Positions 53,400 through 62,248 of a stretch of DNA of 64,000 nucleotides are shown in pieces. The stretch comes from an uncultured Flavobacteriaceae bacterium (GTDB lineage Bacteria > Bacteroidota > Bacteroidia > Flavobacteriales > Flavobacteriaceae). The DNA is taken from NCBI GenBank assembly GCA_947494715.1, contig CANLWG010000005.1, positions 124,001 to 188,000 on the forward strand. The letters run 5' to 3'. Every line of letters begins with the position of its first letter. The stretch's first letter is position 1. The notes under the pieces are model-generated. The model saw only the letters and a program-made list of their open reading frames with translations. It searched no databases and was not told the origin of the DNA. A program made the position numbers and the translations under genes.

Positions 53400-54011
53400 A
53401 TGGAAACATTACGAAAAGACCTATTCACTTCCTTGGACTTGAACCTTCCTATTTGGGAACGCGTATTTACAGTTGCTCCATTGGTTATCATAGGCACCAA
53501 GGAGGATAAAGGATACAATCTTGCACCAAAACACATGGCTACTCCCCTGGGTTTTGGTAATTATTTTGGTTTTGTATGTACCCCAAGGCATGGCACCTAT
53601 AACAATGTAAAAGAAAATAGAGGATTTACCGTAAGTTTTCCCAAACCGGACCAAATCATAACTACTTCTTTGAGCGCATCCCCCAGGAAAGATATCATTT
53701 CAAAATCACAGGGTATCGTGGAGGCACTATCCATTGTAAAAGCCAACGGTATGGATGCCCCGTTGATCAAGGATGCCTATTTATATTTAGAATGCGAACT
53801 ATACAAAATTATTGATGGTTTTGACCAAAATAGCATCATTACAGGTATTGTAAAGGTGGCCTATATAGATAAGGACTATCTACGGGTATCGGAAAGGGAC
53901 GAACAGGAGCAATTATATAAACATCCCTTATTGGTCTACATAGCTCCTGGCCGTTTCGCCAAGGTTTCCGAAACCTTCAATTTCCCGTTTCCCAAAGATT
54001 TCAAAAAATGA
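53400..54011 (+). CDS. Flavin reductase-like split-barrel protein
   Basis: The protein has 203 residues of the flavin reductase/DIM6-NTAB fold (APKHMATPLGFGNYFGFVCTPRHGTYNNVKENRGFTVSFPKPDQ, and LECELYKIIDGF). It likely binds FMN and reduces flavin or an unknown substrate. The start coincides with the predicted transcription start, so the mRNA may be leaderless. The stop overlaps the peptidase start by 4 bp. Confidence 0.85.
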   Translation: METLRKDLFTSLDLNLPIWERVFTVAPLVIIGTKEDKGYNLAPKHMATPLGFGNYFGFVCTPRHGTYNNVKENRGFTVSFPKPDQIITTSLSASPRKDIISKSQGIVEALSIVKANGMDAPLIKDAYLYLECELYKIIDGFDQNSIITGIVKVAYIDKDYLRVSERDEQEQLYKHPLLVYIAPGRFAKVSETFNFPFPKDFKK

Positions 54012-55177
54012 AAGGTATGGCCGTAGATATCGCCTCGGAAGTGTTGAACTATCTTAAAATGCACCAGAATGAACAGATTGAACTGCTCGAACAATTGGTG
54101 CGTCTGGAATCGCCCTCACATGATGTCGTATCCCAAAGGAAAATTTTGGAATTCCTTGGCAAAAAACTTGAGGAGCTTGGCTTTTTTGTCCACCACGCCC
54201 TAGGCAAGGAAACCGGTGGCCATCTCTATGCACGTCCCGGAAAAAGGGATAGAAGCAAACCTTTACAACTGTTATTGGGACATTGTGATACGGTCTGGAA
54301 AAAAGAAACCCTCAAGACAATGCCCATTTCCAAAAATGATGATAAAATGAAAGGGCCGGGCATCTACGATATGAAAGCAGGACTTTCCCAATTGATCTTT
54401 GCTTTGAAGGTCATTAAGGAACACGCCATTGAACTACCCTTGACACCCATCGTTTTGATCAATTCCGATGAGGAAATTGGAAGCTATGAATCGCGTGACA
54501 CCATTAAGCGATTGGCAAAAATTTGTGAACGGGCATTTGTCATGGAGCCTCCTTTGGGTATTGATGGAAAACTTAAGACTGCGAGAAAAGGACTTGGCCG
54601 TTTTACAATAACCGTAAAAGGTAAGGCAGCCCACGCCGGACTAGATCCGGGCAAAGGCATCAATGCCATTATAGAACTTTCGCATCAGGTACAACAGTTG
54701 TACGCCATGAACGATTTTAAAAAAGGTATTACAGTAAATGTGGGTACTATCCAAGGTGGCATCTCTCCTAACGTAGTGGCCCCGGAAAGTAAGGCCGTAG
54801 TTGATGTTCGTGTGCTCAATAGAGAAGACGGTGAAGCCATTACCAAAAAAATATATGGGCTTAGACCGAGTATCCCCAATGTGCAGGTTATGGTAGAAGG
54901 GGGCATGGGCAGACCTCCGATGGAGCGAACATTCAGAAACCGAAGACTGTGGCGAATGGCAAAGGCCAAAGCCTTGTTATTGGGACTGGAATTGGAGGAG
55001 GCAACAGCAGGCGGAGGTTCTGATGGTAACACAACCAGCAGCTATACGGCAACTTTGGACGGATTAGGTACTACTGGCGATGGCGCCCATGCCATGCACG
55101 AATTTATTTACGTGGAGCAACTACCACAAAGGACCGCTTTACTGACCTTATTGTTGTTATCCAAATCGACAAATTGA
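54008..55177 (+). CDS. M20 family metallopeptidase, glutamate-carboxypeptidase-like
   Basis: The protein has 389 residues. Metal ligands and catalytic residues are visible: LLGHCDTVW, GPGIYDMKAGL and INSDEEIGSYESRD, with a dimerisation domain (about 190-300). The pattern fits the carboxypeptidase G2 group that releases glutamate from N-acyl compounds. It is coupled to the flavin reductase gene and followed 7 bp later by DUF1611, suggesting metabolism of N-acyl-glutamate or a similar amide. Confidence 0.85.
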   Translation: MKGMAVDIASEVLNYLKMHQNEQIELLEQLVRLESPSHDVVSQRKILEFLGKKLEELGFFVHHALGKETGGHLYARPGKRDRSKPLQLLLGHCDTVWKKETLKTMPISKNDDKMKGPGIYDMKAGLSQLIFALKVIKEHAIELPLTPIVLINSDEEIGSYESRDTIKRLAKICERAFVMEPPLGIDGKLKTARKGLGRFTITVKGKAAHAGLDPGKGINAIIELSHQVQQLYAMNDFKKGITVNVGTIQGGISPNVVAPESKAVVDVRVLNREDGEAITKKIYGLRPSIPNVQVMVEGGMGRPPMERTFRNRRLWRMAKAKALLLGLELEEATAGGGSDGNTTSSYTATLDGLGTTGDGAHAMHEFIYVEQLPQRTALLTLLLLSKSTN

Positions 55178-55184
55178 TCTAGAT

Positions 55185-56204
55185 ATGGACCAAAAATATA
55201 TTTATACCTCACTCACCCGTATTTCCGATTTATCGGAAATGGGTTTCAGTACCCGGAAACTTCCCCGAATGAAATGGGAAACCGGTGACTATGTTGTCTG
55301 CAAAATTATCGATGCCGGTAGTAACACCCTGAATCTTGAACTTCCCAATGGGCGGATGCGTGGGGTCATCGGCGGTGAGTTCATTGTTGGCGCCTTGGGC
55401 GAACGCTTTGCTACCTTGGAGGCCACAGGTACTTGGCGGGAGGTAGAAAACGACCTTAGAATGCACGTGTTGACTGGAGCTGGACTAATGGGGAAATTGA
55501 CCTCAAAATCGGCCTTTATTCCCAATATGATAGAATTGCAATATCAAGGTCATGCCCAAAGACATGGCAAAAAATTGAATATGCAGGATTTTGTGGAGCC
55601 CATAGCGGAAATTCCATTCGACACGCCCGTTGTTCTTTTTGTGGGTACCTCTATGTCTGCCGGTAAGACTACCTCTGCTCGTATCGTTACTCATCTCTTT
55701 AAATTGGCCGGATATTCCGTAGTGGGGGCAAAACTTACCGGAGCGGGACGGTTTAAGGATATTTTGGCCCTAAAGGATGTTGGCGCGGATGCCGTCATGG
55801 ACTTTGTGGACGTAGGACTTCCCTCCTCCATTTTTCCGGAAGAAAAGTACCGGACAGCAATAGGGCAGCTATTTAGCAGGATTCAATCACAAAAATCCGA
55901 TATTGCCGTTATCGAGATCGGGGCTTCACCGTTGGAACCTTATAATGGGGATATCGCGATCAATATGTTAAGGGAGCATATAAAATGTACCGTATTGGCC
56001 GCCTCGGATCCCTATGCAGTTTATGGGTTGATGAAAGCTTTTGAAGTTGTTCCGGATATCGTCACCGGAATTGCTTCCAATACGCTGGCGGGAATTCAAA
56101 TGGTACATCGGCTTTGTGGGGTAAGGGCATTGAACCTCATTGACTGGAATACAACAGAAGAGCTAAAACAAATATTGATGGCAAAAACAGGGCTTTTACT
56201 CTAG
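55185..56204 (+). CDS. DUF1611 family protein (DgcN-like, possible D-glutamate N-acetyltransferase)
   Basis: The protein has 339 residues with a P-loop-like VGTSMSAGKTTSARIVTHLF and GAKLTGAGRFKD in the C-terminal domain. DUF1611 includes the D-glutamate N-acetyltransferase DgcN of marine bacteria, and this identity is an inference. The partner racemase DgcA is not in the window. The adjacent M20 deacylase would suit an N-acyl intermediate. Confidence 0.75.
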   Translation: MDQKYIYTSLTRISDLSEMGFSTRKLPRMKWETGDYVVCKIIDAGSNTLNLELPNGRMRGVIGGEFIVGALGERFATLEATGTWREVENDLRMHVLTGAGLMGKLTSKSAFIPNMIELQYQGHAQRHGKKLNMQDFVEPIAEIPFDTPVVLFVGTSMSAGKTTSARIVTHLFKLAGYSVVGAKLTGAGRFKDILALKDVGADAVMDFVDVGLPSSIFPEEKYRTAIGQLFSRIQSQKSDIAVIEIGASPLEPYNGDIAINMLREHIKCTVLAASDPYAVYGLMKAFEVVPDIVTGIASNTLAGIQMVHRLCGVRALNLIDWNTTEELKQILMAKTGLLL

Positions 56205-56355
56205 CAGGGGTGCTTAAAAATTTTCGTTTTTTGCCGATGTAAAGAAGCTTTTTGCGAGTTATTTTTAAGTAAGTTTAATGGAACCCGGACTATTGAAATC
56301 AGTATGGTTTTCGTAGGTTTCAGAAATTTCCTGTTCCAAACCATTGTTGTTGACA

Positions 56356-57015
56356 ATGAATTTTAGCATAGATACACCCAAACCGGTTATTCTGTTACTT
56401 CCCTTACTGGGTATGGGCCTGTTCGTTGTTTTATACATCATTGCCGCCTTGAACTATCCAGGGGGATCCTTTGCCATGCCGGATAAAAACGGCTTTAGTT
56501 TTTGGAACAATTACCTGTGCGACCTATTGGATCACTATGCAATTAATGGAGAACTAAATTCCGCTCGCTATTTTGCAAGGGCCTCTTTGGCCGTACTTTG
56601 TGCAAGCTTGCTACTATTATGGGCTTATTTACCTCTATTTTTTACGGCTAAAAGTTATAACAGAAGTATTATGTGGCTATCGGGCATCCTATCCTTGGGG
56701 ACTACTTTTTTTTTGACTTCCGGAACCCATGATATTGCCTTACGAATAGCAGGTATTTTTGGGGTTTTGGCATTTATAACCTGTTTTGTAGAGCTTTTTA
56801 AGATGGGATACTTCAAGCTTTTCATATTTGGAGTTGTCTGCCTGTTTATTTTTTTGGTCAATTACTACAGTTATGAAACCGGTGCCTTTATACGTTTGCT
56901 TCCCATCATCCAGAAATTGACTTTTATCTGTTGCATTCTTTGGTTTTTGTTTTTGGATATTTCCTTTTACAAAAAACTAAAATCTACTTCCGCTGAATAT
57001 AATAACCCAAATTAA
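56356..57015 (+). CDS. Integral membrane protein, six predicted TM helices
   Basis: The protein has 219 residues from the ATG at 56356 (TTG codons precede it). Six hydrophobic helices, with a polar section (PGGSFAMPDKNGFSFWNNYLCDLLDHYAIN) between the first two that may be extracellular. It resembles DUF998-type proteins in layout only. No FNR-type site is visible upstream. Confidence 0.6.
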   Translation: MNFSIDTPKPVILLLPLLGMGLFVVLYIIAALNYPGGSFAMPDKNGFSFWNNYLCDLLDHYAINGELNSARYFARASLAVLCASLLLLWAYLPLFFTAKSYNRSIMWLSGILSLGTTFFLTSGTHDIALRIAGIFGVLAFITCFVELFKMGYFKLFIFGVVCLFIFLVNYYSYETGAFIRLLPIIQKLTFICCILWFLFLDISFYKKLKSTSAEYNNPN

Positions 57016-57260
57016 CTTACATTAAGCAACATCTTTCCAAATCCCTATAAAATAAGTACTTTTAACGGTTTTTTCGAGTCCGATTTTTTTTGTTCTCCCA
57101 AGTAATTTTCGTAACTTTAAAAGACCAACCCCTCTACCTTAGGGAAGCGTTACGACTCTATTCCTAAAAGAGCATCCAGGGCCAAGGCCTCCATTACATG
57201 AACATTCAATTGTTCGGAATTTTCGTAAAAAATTGATTTATCTAACTTAAGTATATCGCC
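57016..57260. other. Intergenic stretch before the SPFH gene
   Basis: This 245 bp is AT-rich with TAACTTTA near 57112 as a possible -7 element. I see no palindrome, gene or repeat in it. Confidence 0.3.
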
Positions 57261-58007
57261 ATGAACCCCTTGTTCCTATTTTCCATCATTCTCGTCCTAT
57301 TCCTGTTGGCAGGAATACGCATTGTATTCGAATATAAAAGAGCCTTAAAATTCCGTTTTGGCAAGTACATTAAAACTTTGCAACCTGGATTTCGATGGAT
57401 TATTCCCCTTGTGGAGACCATACAAGTTGTAGATATCCGGGTAATTACTATCAACGTTGTTTCCCAAGAAGTCATGACCGAGGACAATGTGCCTTGTAGT
57501 ATTGACGGCGTGGTCTTCTTTAAGATCAATGACCCCGAAAAAGCCGTATTGGAAGTTGAGGAATTCTCCTTTGCGATTACGCAACTTTCACAGGCCGCCC
57601 TAAGGGATGTATGTGGAAAGGTAGAGCTGGACACCATCCTTTCCAAAAGGGAAGAAATGGGTAAGAACATCAAATCCATAGTAGAACAGGAAACCCATGA
57701 ATGGGGTATAGAGATAATCGATGTAAAAATAAAGGACATCCAATTGCCTGAAAACATGAGAAGGATGATGGCGAACCAGGCCGAAGCGGAACGATCCAGA
57801 AGGGCCAGGATTATTTTAGCGGTAGCGGAACAACAGGCAGCTGGGAAATTACTGGAGGCAGGAAAGCTTATAGACCAATCTCCCTCTGCCATTAAGCTAA
57901 GACTGTATCAGACGCTATCCAATATTGCTGCCGAAAAGAATTCCACAATCTTGTTCCCATTTCCAGAGGAGGTACTTCCGCGAAAGTCCAAAGAGACGGA
58001 TTCGTGA
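57261..58007 (+). CDS. SPFH/Band 7 (slipin-type) membrane protein
   Basis: The protein has 248 residues: one N-terminal membrane helix (about 3-20), SPFH domain (about 25-190, with EYKRALKFRFGKYIKTLQPGFRWIIPLVE and ISVVSQEVMTEDNV-like strands), then the coiled coil typical of stomatin/slipin (MMANQAEAERSRRARIILAVAEQQA). These form membrane microdomain rings and often work with an NfeD protease, which is not present here. A long minus-strand open frame in the same place is a shadow. Confidence 0.88.
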   Translation: MNPLFLFSIILVLFLLAGIRIVFEYKRALKFRFGKYIKTLQPGFRWIIPLVETIQVVDIRVITINVVSQEVMTEDNVPCSIDGVVFFKINDPEKAVLEVEEFSFAITQLSQAALRDVCGKVELDTILSKREEMGKNIKSIVEQETHEWGIEIIDVKIKDIQLPENMRRMMANQAEAERSRRARIILAVAEQQAAGKLLEAGKLIDQSPSAIKLRLYQTLSNIAAEKNSTILFPFPEEVLPRKSKETDS

Positions 58008-58060
58008 TAAACGGTATCCGTTCCGTTTTTCATTCACTTCGTCCCGAATTACAATACATC

Positions 58061-58522
58061 CTAGGGGATGAAATATACTTTTTTTGTACTTGACAGGTGT
58101 GCGACAAAAACTATGAGCACCCCGAGTACCGAATAGACAAAATGAAGAATACCGAATCCGATGCCGAACAAAAGCTGCATATCGATCCAAAGTATGAGCA
58201 AAAGACCTATATGGTAGGAAAACGTCCAGGACCAGTGCCGATTTTTATAGGGATTCAATTTTTTGACCCATTTCAAGTCCCTTTTTGTAATCAACCCATA
58301 AGTAGTAATCATCGGGAAAATCCCAAGGAATAGGAATAGAAACAATCCTGGAACCAAAAAATTTGAAAAAGGCGATTGCTCCAACTGCTCTAGAATTTCA
58401 GGAGGAAATCCTATGCCCACACCGGAGGGATCCATCACCAAGCTTAATCCACCCCAAATTGCACCAATTGCAAGAAAAAAGACCAATCCTATCAACAGGT
58501 AACTTGAAAACGTTTTTTTCAT
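58061..58522 (-). CDS. Hypothetical membrane protein, four TM helices
   Basis: The protein has 153 residues with helices at about 7-30, 55-80, 100-120 and 125-145 and short charged ends. It follows the flavodoxin gene by 32 bp in the same direction and is probably co-transcribed, so it is likely part of the FNR-type regulon. No motif is recognised. Confidence 0.6.
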   Translation of the reverse strand: MKKTFSSYLLIGLVFFLAIGAIWGGLSLVMDPSGVGIGFPPEILEQLEQSPFSNFLVPGLFLFLFLGIFPMITTYGLITKRDLKWVKKLNPYKNRHWSWTFSYHIGLLLILWIDMQLLFGIGFGILHFVYSVLGVLIVFVAHLSSTKKVYFIP

Positions 58523-58554
58523 TTTGATTTATTCATGAAAATGGAAAGCCCTCT

Positions 58555-59085
58555 TTAAATGACAAGTTGTACCTCATACTCATCTGTTTGTTTTTCTCCG
58601 ATCCATTCCAAAATGGGGCCAATACTCGATTTATCCATATAATTGAACCCCTCGGACATACGTTTTTTGATGTCCGGATCTTTCTCGACCCGGGCCGTAA
58701 ATTTCAAGGAAAATCGAATATACCAAGGTAACTCTTCCAATGCCAACCTCCCTCGCAAGGGCACATAGTCTATTTGCCTCAAAATTTCCTTGGAAAAACT
58801 ATTTTCCAGCCATTTTCGCAAATCGGGATGGCCTGGTTCGGCACCGGAGACAGTAAATAACAAAATAGGCTTGTTTTTGATCTTAGGCCAATTCTTATTT
58901 AGCCATTTTTGAATTGTGGGCCTCGAAATCATAATGGAACTACCTAAAACAAGAAGATCATACTCCTCGGGGTTTGGATTTTCCTTGTTCAAATCAAAAA
59001 CAGGAAAACTACATCTTTCGTTTATCCAATAGGCATACTTTTTTGTACTTCCGAACTTTCCGGTATAGAATATCGCTGCTTTCAT
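58555..59085 (-). CDS. Flavodoxin-fold protein, HemG-like
   Basis: The protein has 176 residues. The N-terminal FMN loop is YTGKFGSTKKYAYWI, followed by VLGSSIMISRPTIQKWL and LLFTVSGAEPGHPD. This pattern matches menaquinone-dependent protoporphyrinogen oxidase HemG and related flavodoxins, though haem genes are not nearby. Regulation by an FNR-type site with -7 TATATTGT fits an anaerobic redox role. Confidence 0.8.
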   Translation of the reverse strand: MKAAIFYTGKFGSTKKYAYWINERCSFPVFDLNKENPNPEEYDLLVLGSSIMISRPTIQKWLNKNWPKIKNKPILLFTVSGAEPGHPDLRKWLENSFSKEILRQIDYVPLRGRLALEELPWYIRFSLKFTARVEKDPDIKKRMSEGFNYMDKSSIGPILEWIGEKQTDEYEVQLVI

Positions 59086-59140
59086 CGGTTTGACCTTATA
59101 ATTAAACAGTACAATATATTGATATCAGTATGCCTTTAAA

Positions 59141-59154
59141 ATGACCTTGATCAT
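59141..59154 (-). promoter_or_regulatory. FNR/CRP-type site for the flavodoxin operon
   Basis: ATGAC-CTTG-ATCAT. On the minus strand TATATTGT (59118-59111) begins 29.5 bp from its centre. The start codon at 59085 is about 21 bp after the predicted start. Confidence 0.6.
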
Positions 59155-59188
59155 CCAAACCCACTTATATGAAGTTGATTGAAGGTCA

Positions 59189-59202
59189 TTGACTAAAATC
59201 AT
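59189..59202 (+). promoter_or_regulatory. FNR/CRP-type site for the serine hydrolase unit
   Basis: TTGAC-TAAA-ATCAT. TACCTTAC (59225-59232) begins 29.5 bp from its centre, giving a predicted start near 59237. It lies back to back with the site at 59141. Confidence 0.55.
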
Positions 59203-59263
59203 TTCGAAGGCCCTAAAATCAAATTACCTTACGGCTGTTAAATCCGTTCATATAAAAACAGTA

Positions 59264-59446
59264 ATGATCAAACATGTTTGTAAAAAGCACGGTATTCCTA
59301 TGCATCATTTATCCGACTCTGACACCAACAAACACAGTACCGTAAATACCGAATTTTTCCGTTATAACTTTCAATCCGGGAGATTTACTGATTACAGTAC
59401 ACTTTTGAAGGGAAGATCAACATGTTATGAGTACTATGGAAATTAG
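59264..59446 (+). CDS. Possible small upstream protein (60 aa)
   Basis: An ATG lies 27 bp after the predicted start point, a leader length equal to other genes of this regulon. The product is basic with His, Cys and Tyr residues (MIKHVCKKHGIPMHHL). Its stop overlaps the possible early start of the next gene at 59427, which suggests coupling. No family is recognised, and it may be a chance frame. Confidence 0.35.
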   Translation: MIKHVCKKHGIPMHHLSDSDTNKHSTVNTEFFRYNFQSGRFTDYSTLLKGRSTCYEYYGN

Positions 59447-59465
59447 TAAACCATATCCAAAACAA

Positions 59466-60635
59466 ATGAAAGCAATTCAGATACTATTATTTTTTGCCTT
59501 TTTTATCGTTAGTTGTGGACCCAACACTTCCGGTCAATACAAATATGAGCCCCCGGAAGTAATCAATGATGGGTTAAGTACCGGCAACTTGAATGAGGTA
59601 GGTATGGATTCAATCACCATAGATAAAGCTGTTAAAAAAACACGCCAAGGCAAGTTTAGGCAAATCCATTCCATCCTTATTTATAAGGACAATACATTGG
59701 TATTGGAGGAATATTTTCCAGGGCATAAATACCAATGGGATGCCCCCAAACATGAAGGGGAATGGGTGAATTGGGACAGGAATATGCTCCATAGTATCAT
59801 GTCCGATACCAAGAGCATCACCTCGGCCTGTATTGGTATTGCCATAGACCAAGGTTTTATCAAAAGTGTACATCAATCCATTTTCGATTATTTACCGAAG
59901 CATCAGCATCTCAAAACCGGGGACAAATCCAAAATTACGATAGAACATCTTCTGACCATGACCTCGGGTCTTGAATGGTCCGAGTGGGAATCTCCCTATA
60001 GTAATCTGGAGAACCCGATAATAGCAATTTGGTATTCCAAAAAAGATCCCATTAGTTTTATTTTGGAAGGACAGCTTTTACATGAGCCGGGAACATACTA
60101 TTCCTATTATGGGGGAAACATGATCATATTGGGAGAAATAATTCGGAATGCCACAAAAATGGCAATGGATGAATTTTCAGCTAAGTATTTATTTGATCCC
60201 CTGGGAATTGAGGAATTCGATTGGTCCGTGCAATTTGACAATGGTGTATTTGAGGCAGCCGGGGGATTACGGTTGAAGCCTAGGGATATGCTAAAGATCG
60301 GGATAACCTTTCTCCATAATGGTGTTTGGGAAGGCAATCGGATAATTTCCGAACAGTGGGTGGAAAAAAGTACGACCCCATTTCGCGGCAATACCGCAAT
60401 CAAAGTTCCTGGCGAGGATTCCGATAAAATTGCGTATTCCTATTCTTGGTGGATAGACCAATTTTCCTACTCTGGTAAAACCGCAGAAGGTTTCTATGCC
60501 GGTGGCTGGGGTGGCCAAAAAATCATAGTGATTCCGAAGTTGAATACCGTAGTAGTCTTCACGGGAGGTAACTACACTTCAAAACTTCGGCAATTCAAAC
60601 TTCTTGAAAAGTATATTTTGCCCTCCATGCCATGA
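59466..60635 (+). CDS. Serine hydrolase, class C beta-lactamase-like lipoprotein
   Basis: The protein has 389 residues from the ATG at 59466, which gives a lipoprotein signal (FFIVSC); an ATG at 59427 adds 13 unlikely residues. The SxxK motif is SDTKSITSA, the YxN-like element YSYYGGN, and the C-terminal GGWGGQKIIVIPK matches the KTG region. It is a penicillin-binding-protein-like hydrolase; resistance is not implied. Transcribed from an FNR-type promoter. Confidence 0.85.
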   Translation: MKAIQILLFFAFFIVSCGPNTSGQYKYEPPEVINDGLSTGNLNEVGMDSITIDKAVKKTRQGKFRQIHSILIYKDNTLVLEEYFPGHKYQWDAPKHEGEWVNWDRNMLHSIMSDTKSITSACIGIAIDQGFIKSVHQSIFDYLPKHQHLKTGDKSKITIEHLLTMTSGLEWSEWESPYSNLENPIIAIWYSKKDPISFILEGQLLHEPGTYYSYYGGNMIILGEIIRNATKMAMDEFSAKYLFDPLGIEEFDWSVQFDNGVFEAAGGLRLKPRDMLKIGITFLHNGVWEGNRIISEQWVEKSTTPFRGNTAIKVPGEDSDKIAYSYSWWIDQFSYSGKTAEGFYAGGWGGQKIIVIPKLNTVVVFTGGNYTSKLRQFKLLEKYILPSMP

Positions 60636-60786
60636 AACGAATCCGAAAAAGTCTTTGGTAACAACAAATATAGATTTGCAGATCAACTTATCTGGCACGG
60701 TAAAATCAAATTGAAAATCCATCCTCCACTAACGAGGGTCTCGAAGAAAAAAAATTGAAGGACTTGATTATTTTTTTCTACGCCAA

Positions 60787-61479
60787 CTACAACAACCTAA
60801 ACCGTTCCTTTGCCTTGAATAATATCCTTTGTATTACCTCCTCCGGCACTTCCAATATCTGGGATATCTCCGAAGTGTCCTGGTTACCGAAGACAAGCAG
60901 CTCCACCACCAATTTGCTTCTTGGCGGTATGGTTGAATACAAAAAACCCAGCAAACGTCTTTTTTCATCGGAAAGTAAGGAAGCTTCATTGAGTCCAAGT
61001 TTCTGGACCATCAACTGTTCTAGGGAGGCATCCAAATATATTTGTTTTGACCAGCCTTGTTTTTGTTGATATGAGATGTCGTCCAATTCCTCATTAAGTA
61101 TCAGATCACCATCGCCATCAGTGGTAAAATCTTCATTTAATAATTTCATTTCCGCTTTCAGTAGGGCATGCGTATTGACATCATCGGGAATCTCCTGGGC
61201 CCTTTTCTCGTCCATTTTTTGAATGGCCTTCTTAAAAAGAGATCTGCGCAATCTTTTTTCGTCCATCTCTCCGGAAAAAACTTTAAAGGCCTCCAAATAA
61301 ACTTCATTTAGCATGCCCTCGGCATCATAAAACCCTACATCCAAATCACCTTGCTTTTCTGCAGCTTTGAGACTTCCGGTCATGAACTTCTTCAATTCCG
61401 GAAGAAAAGCTTCCAATTTTTCATAAAACTGTTCAAAATCATTTTCTTGCTTATGCCTATACAGTTCTTTAGTACTCAT
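60787..61479 (-). CDS. Sigma-70 family-like RNA polymerase factor
   Basis: The protein has 230 residues with a helical N-terminal part and a C-terminal region-4-like helix-turn-helix (VVELLVFGNQDTSEISQILEVPEEVIQRILFKAKERFRLL). Region 2 looks diverged (DAEGMLNEVYLEAFKVF), so the promoter specificity is unclear. It is transcribed alone, convergent with the serine hydrolase. Confidence 0.65.
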   Translation of the reverse strand: MSTKELYRHKQENDFEQFYEKLEAFLPELKKFMTGSLKAAEKQGDLDVGFYDAEGMLNEVYLEAFKVFSGEMDEKRLRRSLFKKAIQKMDEKRAQEIPDDVNTHALLKAEMKLLNEDFTTDGDGDLILNEELDDISYQQKQGWSKQIYLDASLEQLMVQKLGLNEASLLSDEKRRLLGFLYSTIPPRSKLVVELLVFGNQDTSEISQILEVPEEVIQRILFKAKERFRLL

Positions 61480-61691
61480 ACTATTTAAAATTAATAGGTT
61501 GATGACATATATTTATCCGCTATAGTATTATATCAACTTTATACACTTTTACCCTTTTGATTTGAATCCATGTTTTTAGTTCAAATAATCAAATATAATT
61601 CTGGAACTTGACAAAACAAATGTCCATTGTCATAGGTTAAGTGGAAAAAATCACAGTTTGATTTTCTATACTGTTTTCTGTATGTCTTACC

Positions 61692-62186
61692 CTATTCCTT
61701 CACCTTGGCAAACAACACCATATAATTATGTCCCTTTTCTTTTGCACATTTTGGGCAATAGGCATAATGCACATAATAGTTTTTTGCCTTTTCTCCGGAC
61801 TTGTCCAGGTAAGAATCCATCTGTTTCATGAATTTGGGAACCGCATTAAAAGGCCCATCAAAGACCTTGCTGATAAAGGTTCCCGATAGTGTTGTATTTT
61901 CAGCATCAGGTACGGTATCGATAACGGATAGACGCATTTCCGTTTTAAACGCGTTTGGATCCATGAACAGCAAAAGGATATCTTCTTTATCCTTTGACAA
62001 TTTTTGGGCCTCTTCGGCTAGCTTCATCATCTTGGTAACCTTCTTCCCTATCATAGGTGGTAGGGGAATATGAAAAAGTGTAGGTACCGATGCCCTGATA
62101 AATTTCTTACGGTCCCAATTAAATGTTTTTTCTTCCCATTTTTCCGGATGAAAGGTCGGGCAACATTCCTCTTTTACTTGTTTCAT
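61692..62186 (-). CDS. Conserved hypothetical protein with CxxC
   Basis: The protein has 164 residues, soluble. It has EECCP at the N-terminus and YCPKCAKEKGH near the C-terminus, so a metal site is possible. There is no signal peptide. It lies 62 bp after the GNAT/YoaP gene in the same direction. No family is recognised. Confidence 0.55.
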   Translation of the reverse strand: MKQVKEECCPTFHPEKWEEKTFNWDRKKFIRASVPTLFHIPLPPMIGKKVTKMMKLAEEAQKLSKDKEDILLLFMDPNAFKTEMRLSVIDTVPDAENTTLSGTFISKVFDGPFNAVPKFMKQMDSYLDKSGEKAKNYYVHYAYCPKCAKEKGHNYMVLFAKVKE

Positions 62187-62248
62187 GGTTCATGTTTTAA
62201 AACTTAATTCACTTTTTCTATCGACAATGGATTGATTGAGACACTTGT

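Noticed and set aside
57242-57892. 216-residue minus-strand frame over the SPFH gene
   Set aside because: It is the reverse shadow of a clear SPFH/Band 7 protein; Ser/Met-rich without structure.
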